Positions 45,801-58,679 of a stretch of DNA of 64,000 nucleotides are shown in pieces. Both the position numbers and the translations under genes were made by a program. Source of the stretch: Hydrangea macrophylla (taxonomy: Eukaryota; Streptophyta; Magnoliopsida; Cornales; Hydrangeaceae); assembly GCA_033977485.1 (NCBI GenBank), contig CM066987.1, positions 51,897,033 to 51,961,032 of the forward strand, read 5' to 3'. Below the pieces are notes generated by a model, which saw nothing but the letters and a program-made list of their open reading frames with translations, did not search any database and was not told the DNA's origin. How positions within the stretch are numbered: the first letter of the stretch is position 1; every line of letters begins with the position of its first letter.

Positions 45801-46023
45801 CGTGAGATAGGATGAAAGGGGGTGTTTTAGTCCGCCGGGCTCCTTCCCCTTTCATTCCATAATCCCCGGACTCAGTTTATCTTTGGTTTCGCAAAAGATC
45901 AGTTTGCTTTAAAATGGTTTCTTAATTTTCCTTTTAAAAATTAAGTGGCGACTCATTTGTTTTTGAATTTGGAATTTGAAAAATGTTTAAAAATAAAAGT
46001 GGGCCCAAATGCCGGTATCCACA
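42840..46023 (+). mobile_element. Solo LTR, large Gypsy type, 3184 bp
   Basis: It starts TGTAGACACCCC and ends GGTATCCACA, with a perfect duplication CCGAC (42835-42839 and 46024-46028) inside the PMD coding sequence. The likely promoter is TATATAAA at 43613-43620, with a GGCACTC/GAGTGCC palindrome array about 100-230 bp upstream. Near the 3' end, ATCGTGAGATAGGATG...GGCTCCTTCC and AAGTGGCGACTC parallel the solo LTR at 24825, so both belong to related families. Open frames inside have no recognised content. Confidence 0.88.
43385..43515. repeat. GGCACTCAGTGAATGCC-like palindrome array
   Basis: At least six half- or full sites combining CACTCA/TGAGTG and GCCGGC/CGGCAC, for example GGCATTCAGTGAATGCC and GGCACTCAGTGAATGCC. 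The block is GC-rich within an AT-rich LTR and sits upstream of TATATAAA at 43613. Confidence 0.82.
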
Positions 46024-49000
46024 CCGACCTCTTCTTCTCTCTGCTCTGTTTTTTTGGTCTTCATCCTGCAACGGATTTCTCTTCCGCTGCGGACCGATGG
46101 CCCCCACCGTCAAGGACATCAGTTATTTGCTCGGTGTTCGACCTCACGGGCAAGAAATTATCCCCGGGCTTGACGTTGGAACGACCAACTTTGCTTACCC
46201 TCAGCAAGAGATTATCAAGGATAGGTCCATTTTGTATAGACCGATTACAGCCTACGGAAGCTTCCTTACTGCTTACATGGGTGCGAATGAGACGGAGGTG
46301 TCCGACACCGAACACACCATATTCCTTATATACTGGCTCAACAAATACCTCTTCTGCTCGGCCAGCCAAGCCATTACCAAAGAGTACACCACCTTGGCCT
46401 TGGCTCTCGCATTGGGAAAACCCTTAGCTATGGCTACCCTTGTCTGGGCACACCTGGTCCGTAGTGTGACAGACTTTGTTCATTCGGGCTTCGGTGCTGG
46501 TAGAAGCCCGATATGGATACTTCAACTCTTGCTGTACTCCTATTTTTCGGAGTTTCAGCCAACCATTCACCATATGGCCGACGTTCCTATTCCTGCCGTC
46601 CAGTTTATGGATGTAGCGCCTTCTTCCCACTCCTTTGAGGAGTGTTTCACCTTCTTCTATCAAGGGTGCTCCCCTCGGGCCATAAATCTCTTCACCCCTT
46701 TCTTTTTGCTTCAATTCTCTTCATTCCTTCAACTTTCCAACAACCCTTCCAACTGGGGCTCGGGCACCCAGGCTACATATAATTAAATCTTCTCTAGCTA
46801 CTTGGTAGCTAGGGATATAATTTTTAGCCCAAGTATTCCTTTTGCCAACAACAAATGCAGAGCAGAGTATTATTTTGCTCCCCTCTATGACCGTCAATTC
46901 GGGCTTACTCAACTCGTGCCCGTTCCCCCAGGCATCACTGTCAACGTTGATTGGGTAGAACGCGGCCTTATCGTCAATAATGGGCAAGTGAAAAAAATCA
47001 AAGAGCGGTCAGATAAGCTCAAGGCCCGCGTTCAACTTCACTCCCTTCTCAGCCCAAACTGTGGTATCAGAAGAATTCACCAAGTGGTGGAACGATCGGG
47101 CAAGCCATATATTCAAAGATACCGCAACTGAGGCCCTTGTACAATTTACTGCGTCATCAGCCGCTGAGGCCGATGCTCCTGCTCCAGTAGCAGCTCCAAC
47201 CCGGCGCAAACAAATTGTGAAGAGACTGGCCCGTAAGCCAGCTCCGGGCAAAGGGCCTGCCCAAAAGAAGAAAAAAAACAACACCGGCCTCAACGACTCA
47301 GGTTACTTCTACTTTATTTTTTTACCTGTTAAGCCCGATGGCATCATTAATTTCTAATCCTTTCCTTTTTTTTACTCCAGCTCGTTGATGAGGACTCTGG
47401 AAAAGACCTATCATTGACTAGGGCAGTTCCCCAACTACCACAGATCCAGCCTCAAACTCTTCCTAGTGATCTTCCTACATCTCTGGCATCCTCAGCAGCC
47501 TATCTAGAACGAGTCACCGTGAGAGTGATGCCACTTCACATTGTGCCACCTCTCACCCCTTCAAGCGGCGACGAAGACAGTGCTCCTACCGGCCATATTC
47601 CTGAACAAGTCGTTCTCTCCTCTAGCAGCAAGGACATGGTCGATGTCGGAACTGCTATGGAAGCCACTGGAAAAGAAACTGAACAAGAAGCCCTAGCTGT
47701 AGCTGGAGTACCCTTTGGGCAGGATGATGCCAGTTCTGCCACAGGATCGTCCACCCAACCAATAAGGCCTCAACCAAGTAAGGCCGATCCTGGCCAAACT
47801 TCTAAAGATCCTGGGGCTCTAAGGGTTGAGGATGGGACGAATGATTCGGGCTCTATCCTGGGGATTCAAACTTTACAGGCTGTAGAGACCGCTACCAGCC
47901 CGAGGGCAGAAGCCAGTACTACTCCCTCTTCTTCCGAACTTGATCAGTCGTCCTTTCAACAGTCAACCTCTCAACCAAGTGAGGTCGATGTTCGTCAAGA
48001 GATCTCGGCCTCACTTGGTCCTCATGCCCAACTATTGTAGCCTCTTTACCTTATTTCATTCATGAACTCTTAAAAACATCTTCTGACTCCTATTCTTTTG
48101 AACATGTCGTTCCCATAGGTCCAGAGTCGTACATCCTATTCGACGATTTCTTCTCCGGCCTGGACCTAGGAGCTTTTGAACTTGGTCCTCTGGAGCCCGA
48201 GGCGGTCTCTCCTTCACGCCTTCAGCAATCAAAAGACCTACTCCTCGGGCTTGCTGATCAGGACCTCTCTACTCTTCCTTCTACTGCTGATGTTGAAGCA
48301 GCTTTGAACACCCTCATGGCCGATGCCTCCCTTTTTGACGGGCAGCTATCCCTTCTCCGTGAGACACAAGAAAGACTCCCAAGTTGCCGTCTCCTAGATC
48401 GATCGGCCTTGAAGGTTCAAGCTGATGCAGAACTTCACCTGGGATCTCGGCAAAAAGCAGTGAAGTTTCTTGAGGGGGCCAAGGCTAAGTTTGAAGCAAG
48501 GAAGGCCTCTCAGGCTCAGGTGCTGGCCAGAGACACTTGGCTGCACAATCATATTGCTGCACTTAAAGTTTAGCTCGCACAGTGCGAGGCTGAGGTCGCC
48601 ACCAATAATGAAACCTTAGGGAAGATTGATGAACTGCTAGCCCAACTTGGTGGTGACTCCCAGAAGTGCAGTGATCAACTACAGGCCAGCGTCCCGATAT
48701 CCTGAGCATAGGCCCATAAACTTGACAAAGCAAAACAGGATCGGGCTGGAGCTATCAAGACTTGGGAAGACTTACGGACCAAGCTCAGGAATTTTGGGTC
48801 GGCCTAGAGGCCGACTCCCATGTTTTATACTTTGTAAATAGCATATTTTTCATAACATATTTTTGTAAGTAAGCTGTGCTCAGCTTTATCAATACAAAAT
48901 GATGTTTTCTTTAAATCATTCGGGCTCAGGTTCATAATTGATCAGTTGATCGTATTCTAACCCTGGACTTGGTTTGTAGTCAAGATCGATGGTCTCCCAC

Positions 49001-49122
49001 AATGTAGGATAATAGGACTTTAAATATTGGCCATTGATTAGTCGGACATGAACTGTCCCATCTATATCACGTAGCCTGTATGCACCACCTCTCTTGACTT
49101 GATGGACAATGAACGATGCTTC

Positions 49123-52100
49123 CTAATTGACCGACCATTTACCATAACGCTTATCCTTGTCCCCGATAGGCAACACGGCCTTCCATACCAAATCCTCCAT
49201 GCAAAAAGACTTCTCTTTCACCCTTTTGTTATAAGCTCGGGCTGCCCCTTGCTTTTGCACTTTTAATGAGTCTAAGGCAGTGAGCCTTGTTTCATCAAGC
49301 CCCTTTAACTCAGCTATCATAGCCTCTGTGTATTCAGCAGGCTCAAGCTGATTCTGTAAAGCCCTTCTGGTCGATCGGACTGTAACTTCCATAGGTAACA
49401 TCGCATCATGCCCATAGGTCAACATGAATGGTGTGACCCCGGTACTTGATCTTTTAGATGTCCGATAGGCCCATAGAGCTTCGGACAAGAGCTTGTCTCA
49501 TTCCCTAGGATTTTCAACAATCATCTTTTCAATAATCCCTTTAAGGATCTTGTTTGTCGACTCGGCCTGCCCGTTAGCCTGTGCATAGTAGGGTGTAGAA
49601 TTGAGAATTATAATCCCCCTGCTTTCTACAAAAACTAACGTTTCCATTCCCGTGAAAATAGACCCTTGGTCGGCCGTAATTGTCTCTGGCAGGCCAAACC
49701 TATGGATAACATGTTCTTCAATGAATTTAATAACGGTGGCCTGAGTCACCGTTCTGCAAGGTATGGCCTCAGCCCACTTAGTAAAGTAGTTTGTAGCCAC
49801 TATGATGAAACAGTGCTGGCCTGATGACAGCGGTAGGACTTTGCCAATTAAATCCATAGCCCATCCTCAGAACGGCCATGGTTTGATTATAGGTTGGAGC
49901 TCTTTCGCTGGCACATGCTGGATCGGGCCATGCTTCTAGCAAGCTTGACATCCCTTAGCATAACTGATACAATCTTTCAACATACCGGGCCAGTAATAGT
50001 TATATCTTCTTAACAACCACTTCATCTTTGTACCGGCCTGATGTGCCCCACAGATCCCTTCATGTACTTCAGCCATCACCTGCATGGCCTATTTTTTACC
50101 TAAACACCTCAAGATCACGTCGTCAGCGATAGGTTTCTTGAACAATTCTCCATCAAGAATCATGAATCGGACTGTAAATAGTCTGACTCTTCGGTCTACC
50201 CTGACATTTGGGTGATTCAGGTATTCAATTATGGGCATTCTCCAATCGTCGTCCTCCATCAAGACCAAATTGGTGGTAGTATACCAACCTCTCCTTGTAA
50301 TGGACGGTAATGATCGGGCATGAACAGTGATAACTTGGTCCTCTAAGTTCTTCCTAGAAGACGAGGCTGATCCAGTTTTTGCCAGCTTATCAGCCTTGGT
50401 ATTTGTGGTCCTCGGAATATAACTCACACTAATGTCATCAAACGCCTCCATGAGTTGAGTGGCCACAGCGTGGAATTGGTAGAGCTCCCAACTTCTTATC
50501 TGGAATTCTCCAGCTATCTGTCCGATCACTAACCCTGAGTCTCCTTTTATGTGCACAGACGATGCCCCCATTTCAAGGAGTATCTCTAGTCCGATGATAA
50601 GAGCTTCGTATTCGGCCTGATTGTTGGTGCATTTGAAATTGAGCCGAAATGACATTTTTTTTCTTCTTGTATTTAGGTGATACAATAACCACCCCTGCCC
50701 CAGTACCCTCTGCGTTTTTGGAACCATCAAAGATTAACGTCCATGGGACCAAGGACGTGCTTAGCACTTTGGGTGTTAGAGGCAGTTCTCCCAGATCAGT
50801 AGGATCTGGGTGATCGGCCAAGAAATTGTCTATGGCCTGGCCTTTGACCAACTGCTGTGATCGGTACTGGATGGCAAATTCCATCAAGGCCAAGGTCCAT
50901 TTCCCAATTCGGCCTCGCATGATTGGTCTTGACAACATATACTTTATCACATCAGTTTGACATATTATGTAAGTTGAAACGGGTAGCATATATGTTCTTA
51001 ACTTTTGTGAGGAAAAATACAATGTCAAGCATAACTTCTCAATCGGCGCATAGCGCTGCTCGATTGGAGTCAAAATTCTACTTAAATAATAAATGGCATG
51101 CTCGTTGCCTTACTCATTGTCTTGAGCTAACATACTACCTATGGAGCAGTCAGAGGCCGATATATACAACTTAAGGTACCTACCCTTCTTGGGTGGCATT
51201 AATACCGGGGAAGTTGACAAATATTGTTTAATCCTCTCGAAGGCTTGTTGATGGCTATCTTCCCATTTGAAGTCTTCATCGGTCTTGATCTTCAATAGTG
51301 GGGTCCATACTTGGGTCTTCCCTGCACAATTAGATATAAATCTTTTCAGGAAATTGATCTGCCCGAGCAATCTCTGAAGCTCTTTCTTGTTAGTTGGTTG
51401 CTTTGCTGCCTGGATAGCCCGAGCCTTATTCTTGTCAACCTCTATCCCTCTTTGATGCACTAGGAACCCTAGGAAATTCCCTGCTGTGACGCAGAAAGCA
51501 CATTTGAGAGGGTTCATCTTTAGTCGGTGAGCCCTCATTCTTTCAAATGCCTTTTCCAAGTCTCTCAGATGATCGGCGTTATCCCCTGACTTTACCACCA
51601 CATCATCGATGTAAACCTCCATGAATTGTCCAATCATATCATGGAAGATTGAATTCATTGCCCATTAATAGGTGGCTCCAGCATTCTTCAGACTGAAAGG
51701 CATGACAACCCACTCAAAGGTTCCAATTGCCCCCGGGCAACGAAAAGCAGTCTTCGAGACATCCTCTTCGGTGATGTAGATCTGGTTGTATCCCGAGTGC
51801 CCGTCCATAAAGGACAAAATTTTATGTTTGGCGGCCGAATCAATTAATTGATCGGCCATGGGCATAGGATACTCATCTTTCGGGGTGGCTAGGTTTAGGT
51901 TTCTAAAGTCAATGCAGACCCTCAGCTTTCCATTCTTCTTCACTACCGGGACCACATTCGAGACCCCTTCAACGTACCGGGCTGTCCGAATGAAACCAGC
52001 ATCCAGTAGTCTCTCAATCTCTTATTTCACCTTCAGAGTTACTTCTGGTGACATCCGCTGAGGTAGCTGCTTGAACGGCCTGAACCCCGATTTAATTGGT

Positions 52101-52738
52101 AATCGGTGTTCCACCAGTTCCCTAGATAACCCTGGCATTTCATCATAATCCCAGGCAAAGCAATCTTTGTACTTGTGCAAGAGTGCAATCAACTCGGCCT
52201 GACACTGCAGATCCAGTATCTGACTCACATAAGTAGGTTTGTGCTCTCCTTCTTTGCTTAGGTTGACTTCCAATAGGGGTCTTGGACATCGGCCTTTAAA
52301 TCATCAAGCTTTGCTGTGGCCGTTTCCAATTCGTCTATTTGAATCTCTTCCTCCCTTGGCATTTTTTCTTCATAGATACAATCAGCTAGATTAATCATTC
52401 CGTCAACAGGGCCAATTTCTAATCTTCTATCGGCCAGGTATGCACACCATCTGTCCATGCTAGCCTTTAGGGCCAGCAGTTTTCGTTCTTCAATGATCGG
52501 TGTCTCCATTGACGTCTTCCTATTCGATGATCTCAATCGGCCTTGATTCTTCAGTCCGACTGAGGTTATGGTAACCCATCCTCATGTCTGATGTATTTCC
52601 TTTAAGGAATGTAGCTGTATTCAGTCTTCCCATTTTGTTGAGACTCAGTAACTTGACCATCCCGATATCATCTTCGTATAAGACTGCATTAGTCGTTTGC
52701 ACACGAGCTACGAATGGCTTTGTATCTGCTCCAACCAC
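49123..52738 (-). pseudogene. Pol of the Tat element (RT, RNase H, second RNase H, integrase), decayed
   Basis: On the minus strand: a leader to reverse transcriptase at 52738-52022; RT at 51955-51110, with FMDGHSGYNQI and YIDDVVVKS; the normal RNase H at about 51190-50750 (ISASDCSIGSMLAQDNE and after); the archaeal-type RNase H at 50730-50089 (CTNNQAEYEALIIGLEIL); and integrase at 49857-49123 (YFTKWAEAIPCRT, TADQGSIF, YAQANGQAESTNK). The frame is broken by several stops and by shifts near 52530, 52270 and 50700. The first integrase Asp (VATDYF in relatives) is Asn at 49789-49791, a G to A change. The enzyme would be inactive. Confidence 0.9.
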
Positions 52739-54461
52739 TTCTACCTCGTCGCCTCTCCAGAAAAATCAGTAACTGATGGAGTGTGGAAGGAATGCAATAA
52801 TTTGGGTGTATCCAATCTCGGCCGAGTAATGCATTATAGGCCACCGAGGTTTCTACGATAAAGAAGGTAGTCATGACCGTTTTACTACCAACGGTCAGCT
52901 CAAGGGGTAGGATACCCTTGGTTCTTGAGGGTGCCCCCGTGAAGCTTTGAACGTTCATTTCGGTCGGAATTAGCTCTGACTCAGACTTCTGAAGGATTCT
53001 CAACATTATTTGAGGCATAATATTGATGGTAGACCCACCATCAACCAGTATTCTATTTATCGGGACCCCCTCAATATGTCCTTTCACGTACAACGGTTTC
53101 AAATGCTGGGACATATGATATGTGGGTTTCTCAAAAACCACTTTGACTGGCCCGCAAAGCTTCATCCCTTCATCAGTATGATGTCCCTTCGGCCTCAAAA
53201 TAGTGATCTTGGGCCGGTCAGTCTGCTCATCGGTGGCATCTACATTCTTGCTTGTGGCTTCCACCACATTAGGTTTAACGGTCTCTCCCCCGTTCCAGAA
53301 TACATCTTCTATCCTGGCTGAGTCCTTGGTCAGGCCCTCCATTACATCCCCTTCCATGGCCGCAGGATGGTCTGGCTTGGCCATGAAGGTCCTAGGCAAA
53401 GTAAACACCATGTTAGATGACAAGCTTGCCGGCATAGTTCTGAATTGGATTGGCGAGGTACTGGAGTCCGACAGATCACCATCAGGTTCCATACTCATCC
53501 TGTCCGATGTGGGCCTGCATCCCTCCTGTGATTTTTCCGGTCTGAATCTTTCCTTCAGGTGTTCGGTAGCAATATGAATCACCCCGGCCTCTCCGTCACA
53601 ACATGGTTCCGTCTCAACTGTGAGCTCATGGGTGTCGGGCAATGGTAATGTATGCGCTGTGGGTTTAGGAGCGTTTACAGTCCGATTGTTCCGGTATTAG
53701 CGCTCCCGCTCGGCCTGTCTCATGCGTTGATACCTCTTTTTTTTAGACTTGCTATATTGTGGCCGTGTTGGGAATTTGGAATGCTCAGCCCTATACCACC
53801 TCCCGTCTTCCATCCGGGGTGGCAATACTATCCTTGGGCTCCTATTTGAGGCTGATGAGCTTGTTTGCAACTTAAGCTTTAGAATTGTCCTACTACCTCT
53901 TGCCTCGAATTGGCCTAACTTACTTAGGCCAGTTTGTGGAGCCAAGGAAGGTTTTGCCCGCCACTCGGGCTTCGCCTGACCCTGCCAAGATAGTGACAAC
54001 CTCTCATATATAGATCTTCTCGGGCTCAGCTCCCGGGGTTCATTGCCTCTTGGCCTCTTACTCGGGCTAGAGACCTCTTTCTTGATATCAACCTTGCATC
54101 TTGGGCAAAGGCCTTGTTCGATGAACTCTAGTTGTCGTCTAAAATCCGCTATCAAGTTATCGGCATCGGACTTAGCAGTTTCTTCCTCGGCATTGCGGCC
54201 CTTTTCTTTACGTTCCTGATAACTTCTTTGGAGATCATGTATTGTCACTTTCGGCCTATCTGTGGCCGAAACGGCGATTTGTTTCCCTTCTCTCTGTCGT
54301 GGCAAAATTTCTTTGTCCGTCAAGTCTATCTTCGGCCATGGCCTTGGCCTTGTCAACTTGGTTAAATCGGGCATAACCATATTGGTACTGGTGATTTGAG
54401 GAAACGGATTTGCGTCAATCCCCATAGCCTTGTCCGAAAACTTGAAAACTCCTTTCTCCAC
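52689..54461 (-). pseudogene. Gag C-terminal region and protease of the Tat element
   Basis: Two stretches in the same frame (54461-53697 and 53642-52689) separated by stops. The first is a basic, charged region (KRPRGNEPRELSPRRSIYER) with CPRCKVDIKKE. The second holds an aspartic protease motif, RILVDGGSTINIMP, followed by LLGRDWIH, as in retroviral-like proteases of Tat elements. The junction to RT near 52700 is frameshifted. Confidence 0.85.
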
Positions 54462-54512
54462 GTTTTCCTGTATAACATTACGAAAAGTAACGCAATTATT
54501 AGTGGAGTGCTT

Positions 54513-56168
54513 CTAGGAATTGTGCCACTTACAGTATTCTTTATTTTTTAGGTCATCGGCCTTTGGGATCCGATGGCCTTCACCCAGCTTGATCACTTTA
54601 TCGGCCAATAAGGCATCGAATATTTGATCAGCCATGGTTATGTCAAAAGTATAATTTTTCCCTGCCTCAAATGCCATCTTCTTTGCAGCAGCATTATTGT
54701 TGATAGGTTTATTTAAGGCGTTATATACGATTGGCCGTTTGCAGATTAACTCGGCCATATCGCTCTCTGTTTCGAGGTCACACTCTGCTAGATGGACCTC
54801 GTAGTTAGGGTCTTTATAAGATGTCCCTTTAGATGAGTTCTTCTTCTCCTGCTCATCCAAAAGGATTCCCTCATAACGAGCAGCCCACGTGGCCAGCTCT
54901 AATAAATCACAGAAGTCAGTTCCTTCAAACCTCTTGCGAAGTTCAAAGGACATGCCCCCCATAGCCATTTTAGCATATTCTTCCTCAGGCAAAACCGTCT
55001 TGCAGCGATACTTTTCCTTACAGAAATGGGCTATGTAGGTTTCTACAGTTTTTCCAATTAATTGCATCATCCTGGACAGGTCTGCCAGGAATGTTTCGGG
55101 CTGAGTCCTATAGAACTGGCCGTGAAATAACTCTTCCATCCCTTGCCAAGTTTGCACCGAATTGGTGGGGAGGTTGGCATACCACAAAAATGCCATGCCT
55201 GTTAGCGAATTTGGAAATAACCTCAACTTTAATGGGTCACTACTACCCACATGGCCGCATTGAATAATGAACCGGCCAATGTGCTCCACCGAAGACTGTT
55301 CATTCTCTCCAGAAAATAGAGTGAAGTTTGGTACTTTGTACCCCTGGGGAAATATGACCTGGTCAATTTCGGGGGGATACGGCCATATGTACGTTGGCCT
55401 CTCCAGTCTTCTCATAAACGGGCCATACTCTTCATGTATGGCCGCTACCAACTCCTCCCTATTGATGGGTTGTGGAGCTATGGGCTAAGCATTCCTCAAT
55501 GGGGGTACCGACGGTGGTGGTAATTGCTATTGATTGTTATTGGTCTGATGGGTCCAAAACCCACCATTGTTTCTTTGCCCCCTAGCAGCGTGACCTGGAG
55601 GTTGCGTGTGGCCGACTGAACTTTCAGTAGGGCCTATTGATCGACCAAAAACCGGCGTTGCCGATCCATTAGAATTGGTGACTATCGATCTGCCAGCCAT
55701 TTCGGTCTGTGATTCAGATTGCTTGCCTGAGCCATTACCCTCCCTAAGGTTTGGACAGATGTAAGGTGGGTCTTTTGGCTTATCGGACTCGAGCAATGTG
55801 CTAGAGCCCGATCCGTTGACTTGCTCTTTACCGCCTCTGGCCTTATAGGTCTCTATCAGCCTTTCGATCATGTCCAACAGGCGATCCAATTTTACATGGG
55901 TGGTCCTTGTATCCATGACCAGGTCCGCCTGACTCTTATGAACATCGGCCGTCTGGTTGATGACAGCCTTAAGATTGCCCATTGATCCTATTAGCGCATT
56001 GTATTCCTGCCACATGGGCTCAACGTTCGCTCTCATGGCCTCCGAAATTGCCTCAAGAGTGATACTGCCGTGTTGTGGGGAATGACCGGTACTTTCCTCC
56101 ATAGGTGGGTCCATGGGAGAATCGTCTTGGCCATTCTTCGTTGTCTGTTTGTCTTTCTTTGGAGGCAT
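54513..56168 (-). pseudogene. Gag of the Tat element, three in-frame stops
   Basis: It starts at the ATG at 56168, 36 nt inside the 5' LTR end, with MPPKKDKQTTKNG. A Ser/Gln/Pro-rich region follows, then stops near 55527 and 55485. The capsid-like retrotransposon gag domain is at 55451-54600 (YPPEIDQVIFPQGYKVPNF, LFPNSLTGMAFLWYANLP, ELFHGQFYRTQPE). CKWHNS at 54513 followed by HSTNNC is a zinc-knuckle remnant cut by a stop. All parts share one frame. Confidence 0.88.
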
Positions 56169-56183
56169 GGCTTGACACTGTGG

Positions 56184-56201
56184 GTCCCACCGGGCGTGCC
56201 A
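56184..56201 (-). promoter_or_regulatory. Primer-binding site of the Tat element
   Basis: Minus strand TGGCACGCCCGGTGGGAC, 3 nt inside the 5' LTR. It has the form of the complement of a tRNA 3' end (CCA plus acceptor and T arm). Ogre/Tat elements are known to use Arg-tRNA; the exact tRNA was not checked. Confidence 0.7.
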
Positions 56202-56251
56202 AAATGTTTGCTATGTAATTTATGCTGGCGTGCCAGAGACAAACAGGCTTG

Positions 56252-56285
<34 letters not shown>

Positions 56286-58118
56286 GCATGCAAACTAATT
56301 TCCTAAACGCTTGTGTGAGTGATACACAAGGCTTTATGAATCTGACTTTCTAAACGGTGATTGTGTGCAGTGAATAGGAAAGTACCTTTACCATAAATTC
56401 TTTAGCAGTACTGAAGCGTACAAGCTAAGCAGTGTTAAAGAGTTTACCAGGTAAACAATCACAAACGGATTAATAAAAATAGATTTTATTAAGTGTTTGG
56501 AAAAAATAAACAGATCTAAAGAACAAACCAGAACAGACTGATTATCCCAAAGAATAAAAAGAAATAACAAAAGGCAGACCTATTTGCTATGAATGCTGAA
56601 AAACATTAAGATTTGAATACTTTGAATGCTTCGAATGCAGTGTATGCTGTTTTTGAGATGACGCGAAGTCCATGTATGCTTGGCCTGCTTCCATATTTAT
56701 AATGGCCATAGATAACTTCTTATTAGGAAAGGACTCCTTAGCTTACGCCTTAAGATATGTGGCTGATTGGCCGATGGTGGAAGAAACCTTCTGTAACAAC
56801 CTGCATTTCATTAATTAATTTCAATTTCATTTCCATAATTAATCTGTATTTGCATTGTCATATTTAAATCAATATGTATTGTCAGCTGTCATTAATTTCG
56901 ATTCTCACATTTGGAATCTTATTTCTTGTCTAAAATCATAATTAAAACTCTTTTGGGATCAAACTGCAATTTCTGTAAAATTTTGCAATACCTGTGTTGG
57001 ATTTCAAAACTGTATTTCAAAACGGTGTAAATGTTTACTCTTAACTCAATGCAGTATTTTTATAAAACTGGGAAATCATTTCTTGCGTTAAAATAAATTT
57101 TCTGTATTTTTGTGACAAACACCGCGCCACGAAAATACCAGTTTATGTTTAAAACTGTCCGCGCTGTGCTAAGCTTCCACAGATTTTGGAAGTGATGTAA
57201 AGCTAGATGTGACATACACTTTACTTTCCATTTATGGCAACTAATGATTGCCTTGTGCCTTGTTTGGGTATTACAATTTTGTATGTGTAAATCTTATGCC
57301 ATAAGTTGTTTTTCCCAAACAACTTAAGCTTGCCCCCTATGAACCTACTTGACTCTTGAGAATCTGTTGAGTTGTATAACTCATGTATATACGTATGTAT
57401 AATTTGTGGTTAAGAAATTAAGAAAACAATTTCATTTGTAGAGTAATTGGGAATCAACTTGGCCTCCAAGAATCTCTACTTGAGTTCTATATATATACAC
57501 TACTCATACACACTATCTGCACAACTCTACAAGTTTCATAGAGAGAAAAGAGAGAGAGCTTGTGAGTTAGTTTCAGAATTTTAGAGAGAGAAGAAGCTTC
57601 AATCTCCATAGTCAAGTTGCAATTGGAATTCTTATCTTGATTCTTTCTCAACTAACTCTTCACTCTTAATCTCAGTGAGTATTATTAACTCACTATGAAT
57701 ATATTTCATACTTATCTACTGCTCATGTAGGTGTAATTGTGATCTCACCATTGTTAATTTCAAATTAAAGCTTGAAGCTCAAAACATGTATTTTTCAAAC
57801 TCAATCAAAATTGGTTTTGATAGATGATTATGAAAGACTACAGGATATACATGCTATGTTTGAAGTTTTAGAGCTTAATTTGTTCATGGGAGAAACTATA
57901 TAAGAAAATTAGTTTGGCAATCCTTTAATTTTTCATAAAATTCTTGAGCTATGTTTGAAATCGTGTTAAATTAGTTGTGGATTCTTAATCCTTACGAAAA
58001 ACCAAAGAGATTCATATATTGTATGACATATATAGTTGCAGAATTGGAAATGGGTCAAAAGACCCCTTAAAACTGAAAACAGGGGAAAACCAGCGAGGAA
58101 GATGAAGCCACTGCAAGA

Positions 58119-58412
58119 ACTCGCGCGCGAGATCGCGCGAGCGAGAGTCCCGCGAGCGGACCGCGCGAGCGACCCGCGCGCGCGAGGTTTGCGTTCCCAG
58201 GCAGACAGAAAAGTTTTATAAAAGAAAAATGAAAATTAGGCAGATCGCGCGAGCGGACTACGCGAGCGAACCACGTGATCAATCCACGCGCGCGATCTTC
58301 CTGTATTCTGGCAGTTAGAAAAGTTTTAATAAAGAAAACGAAAATTGGGCATATCGCGTGAGCGGCCCGCACGAACGACCCCTCGCGCGAGCGGCCCGCG
58401 CGCGCGACTTCT
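58119..58412. repeat. CGCGCGAGCG array
   Basis: Three CpG-rich blocks (58119-58190, 58243-58293, 58353-58412) built from TCGCGCGAGCG, GCGAGCGGACCGCGC and ACGCGCGCGAT. Between them are two similar spacers carrying GGCAGNNAGAAAAGTTTTA. CpG density is very high against an AT-rich LTR. Confidence 0.88.
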
Positions 58413-58679
58413 GGCAGTTTCTAATTTTGCTTATTTTGTGTTGAGGAACTGTTTGAGAGATATTTTATGAACTGTTAAAGCTCCGTTTAGGAAATTTATT
58501 AAATCAGAATCTTATTCGGATATGTTTGGACGATTAGAACGTTGTATTGTGACTTAACAATCCCTGTCCGCACGTCGATTATATAATTCAGTTAATTTCC
58601 TCATGCTTTAAGTTTCATGACATACATGTGGTGTCAGTTGTACATGCATGGTGAGTGTGAATGTTGGTCAGTATGGAAA

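Larger units (their letters stand above)
42392..48807 (+). pseudogene. Plant mobile domain (PMD) protein pseudogene, antisense to gag-pol
   Basis: The ATG at 42392 begins MAPKTASTMLTKGKKTF. The frame continues in phase through TGA 42710, TAG 42731 and TAG 42776 to IYDAIMLSR...EIDRP, where a solo LTR (42840-46023) splits it. Beyond the LTR the PMD fold continues (LLLSALFFWSSSCNGFLFRC, PTVKDISYLLGVRPHGQEI, YRPITAYGSFLTAYMG) to about 47130, then a basic stretch (RRKQIVKRLARKPAPGKG). GT...AG-bounded gaps at 47302-47380 and about 48037-48118 look like introns, though their phases no longer join. The last part (48119-48807) is rich in Leu, Glu and Lys and reads as a coiled coil. PMD proteins are related to the MAIN family; antisense PMD genes are known in Tat elements, and their role there is unclear. 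Confidence 0.82.

Noticed and set aside
56033..56306. His-Thr and Val-Cys repeat proteins
   Set aside because: They are translations of the TG run in the Tat 5' LTR.
58036..58372. Arg-rich ORFs on both strands
   Set aside because: They are translations of the CGCGCGAGCG array.
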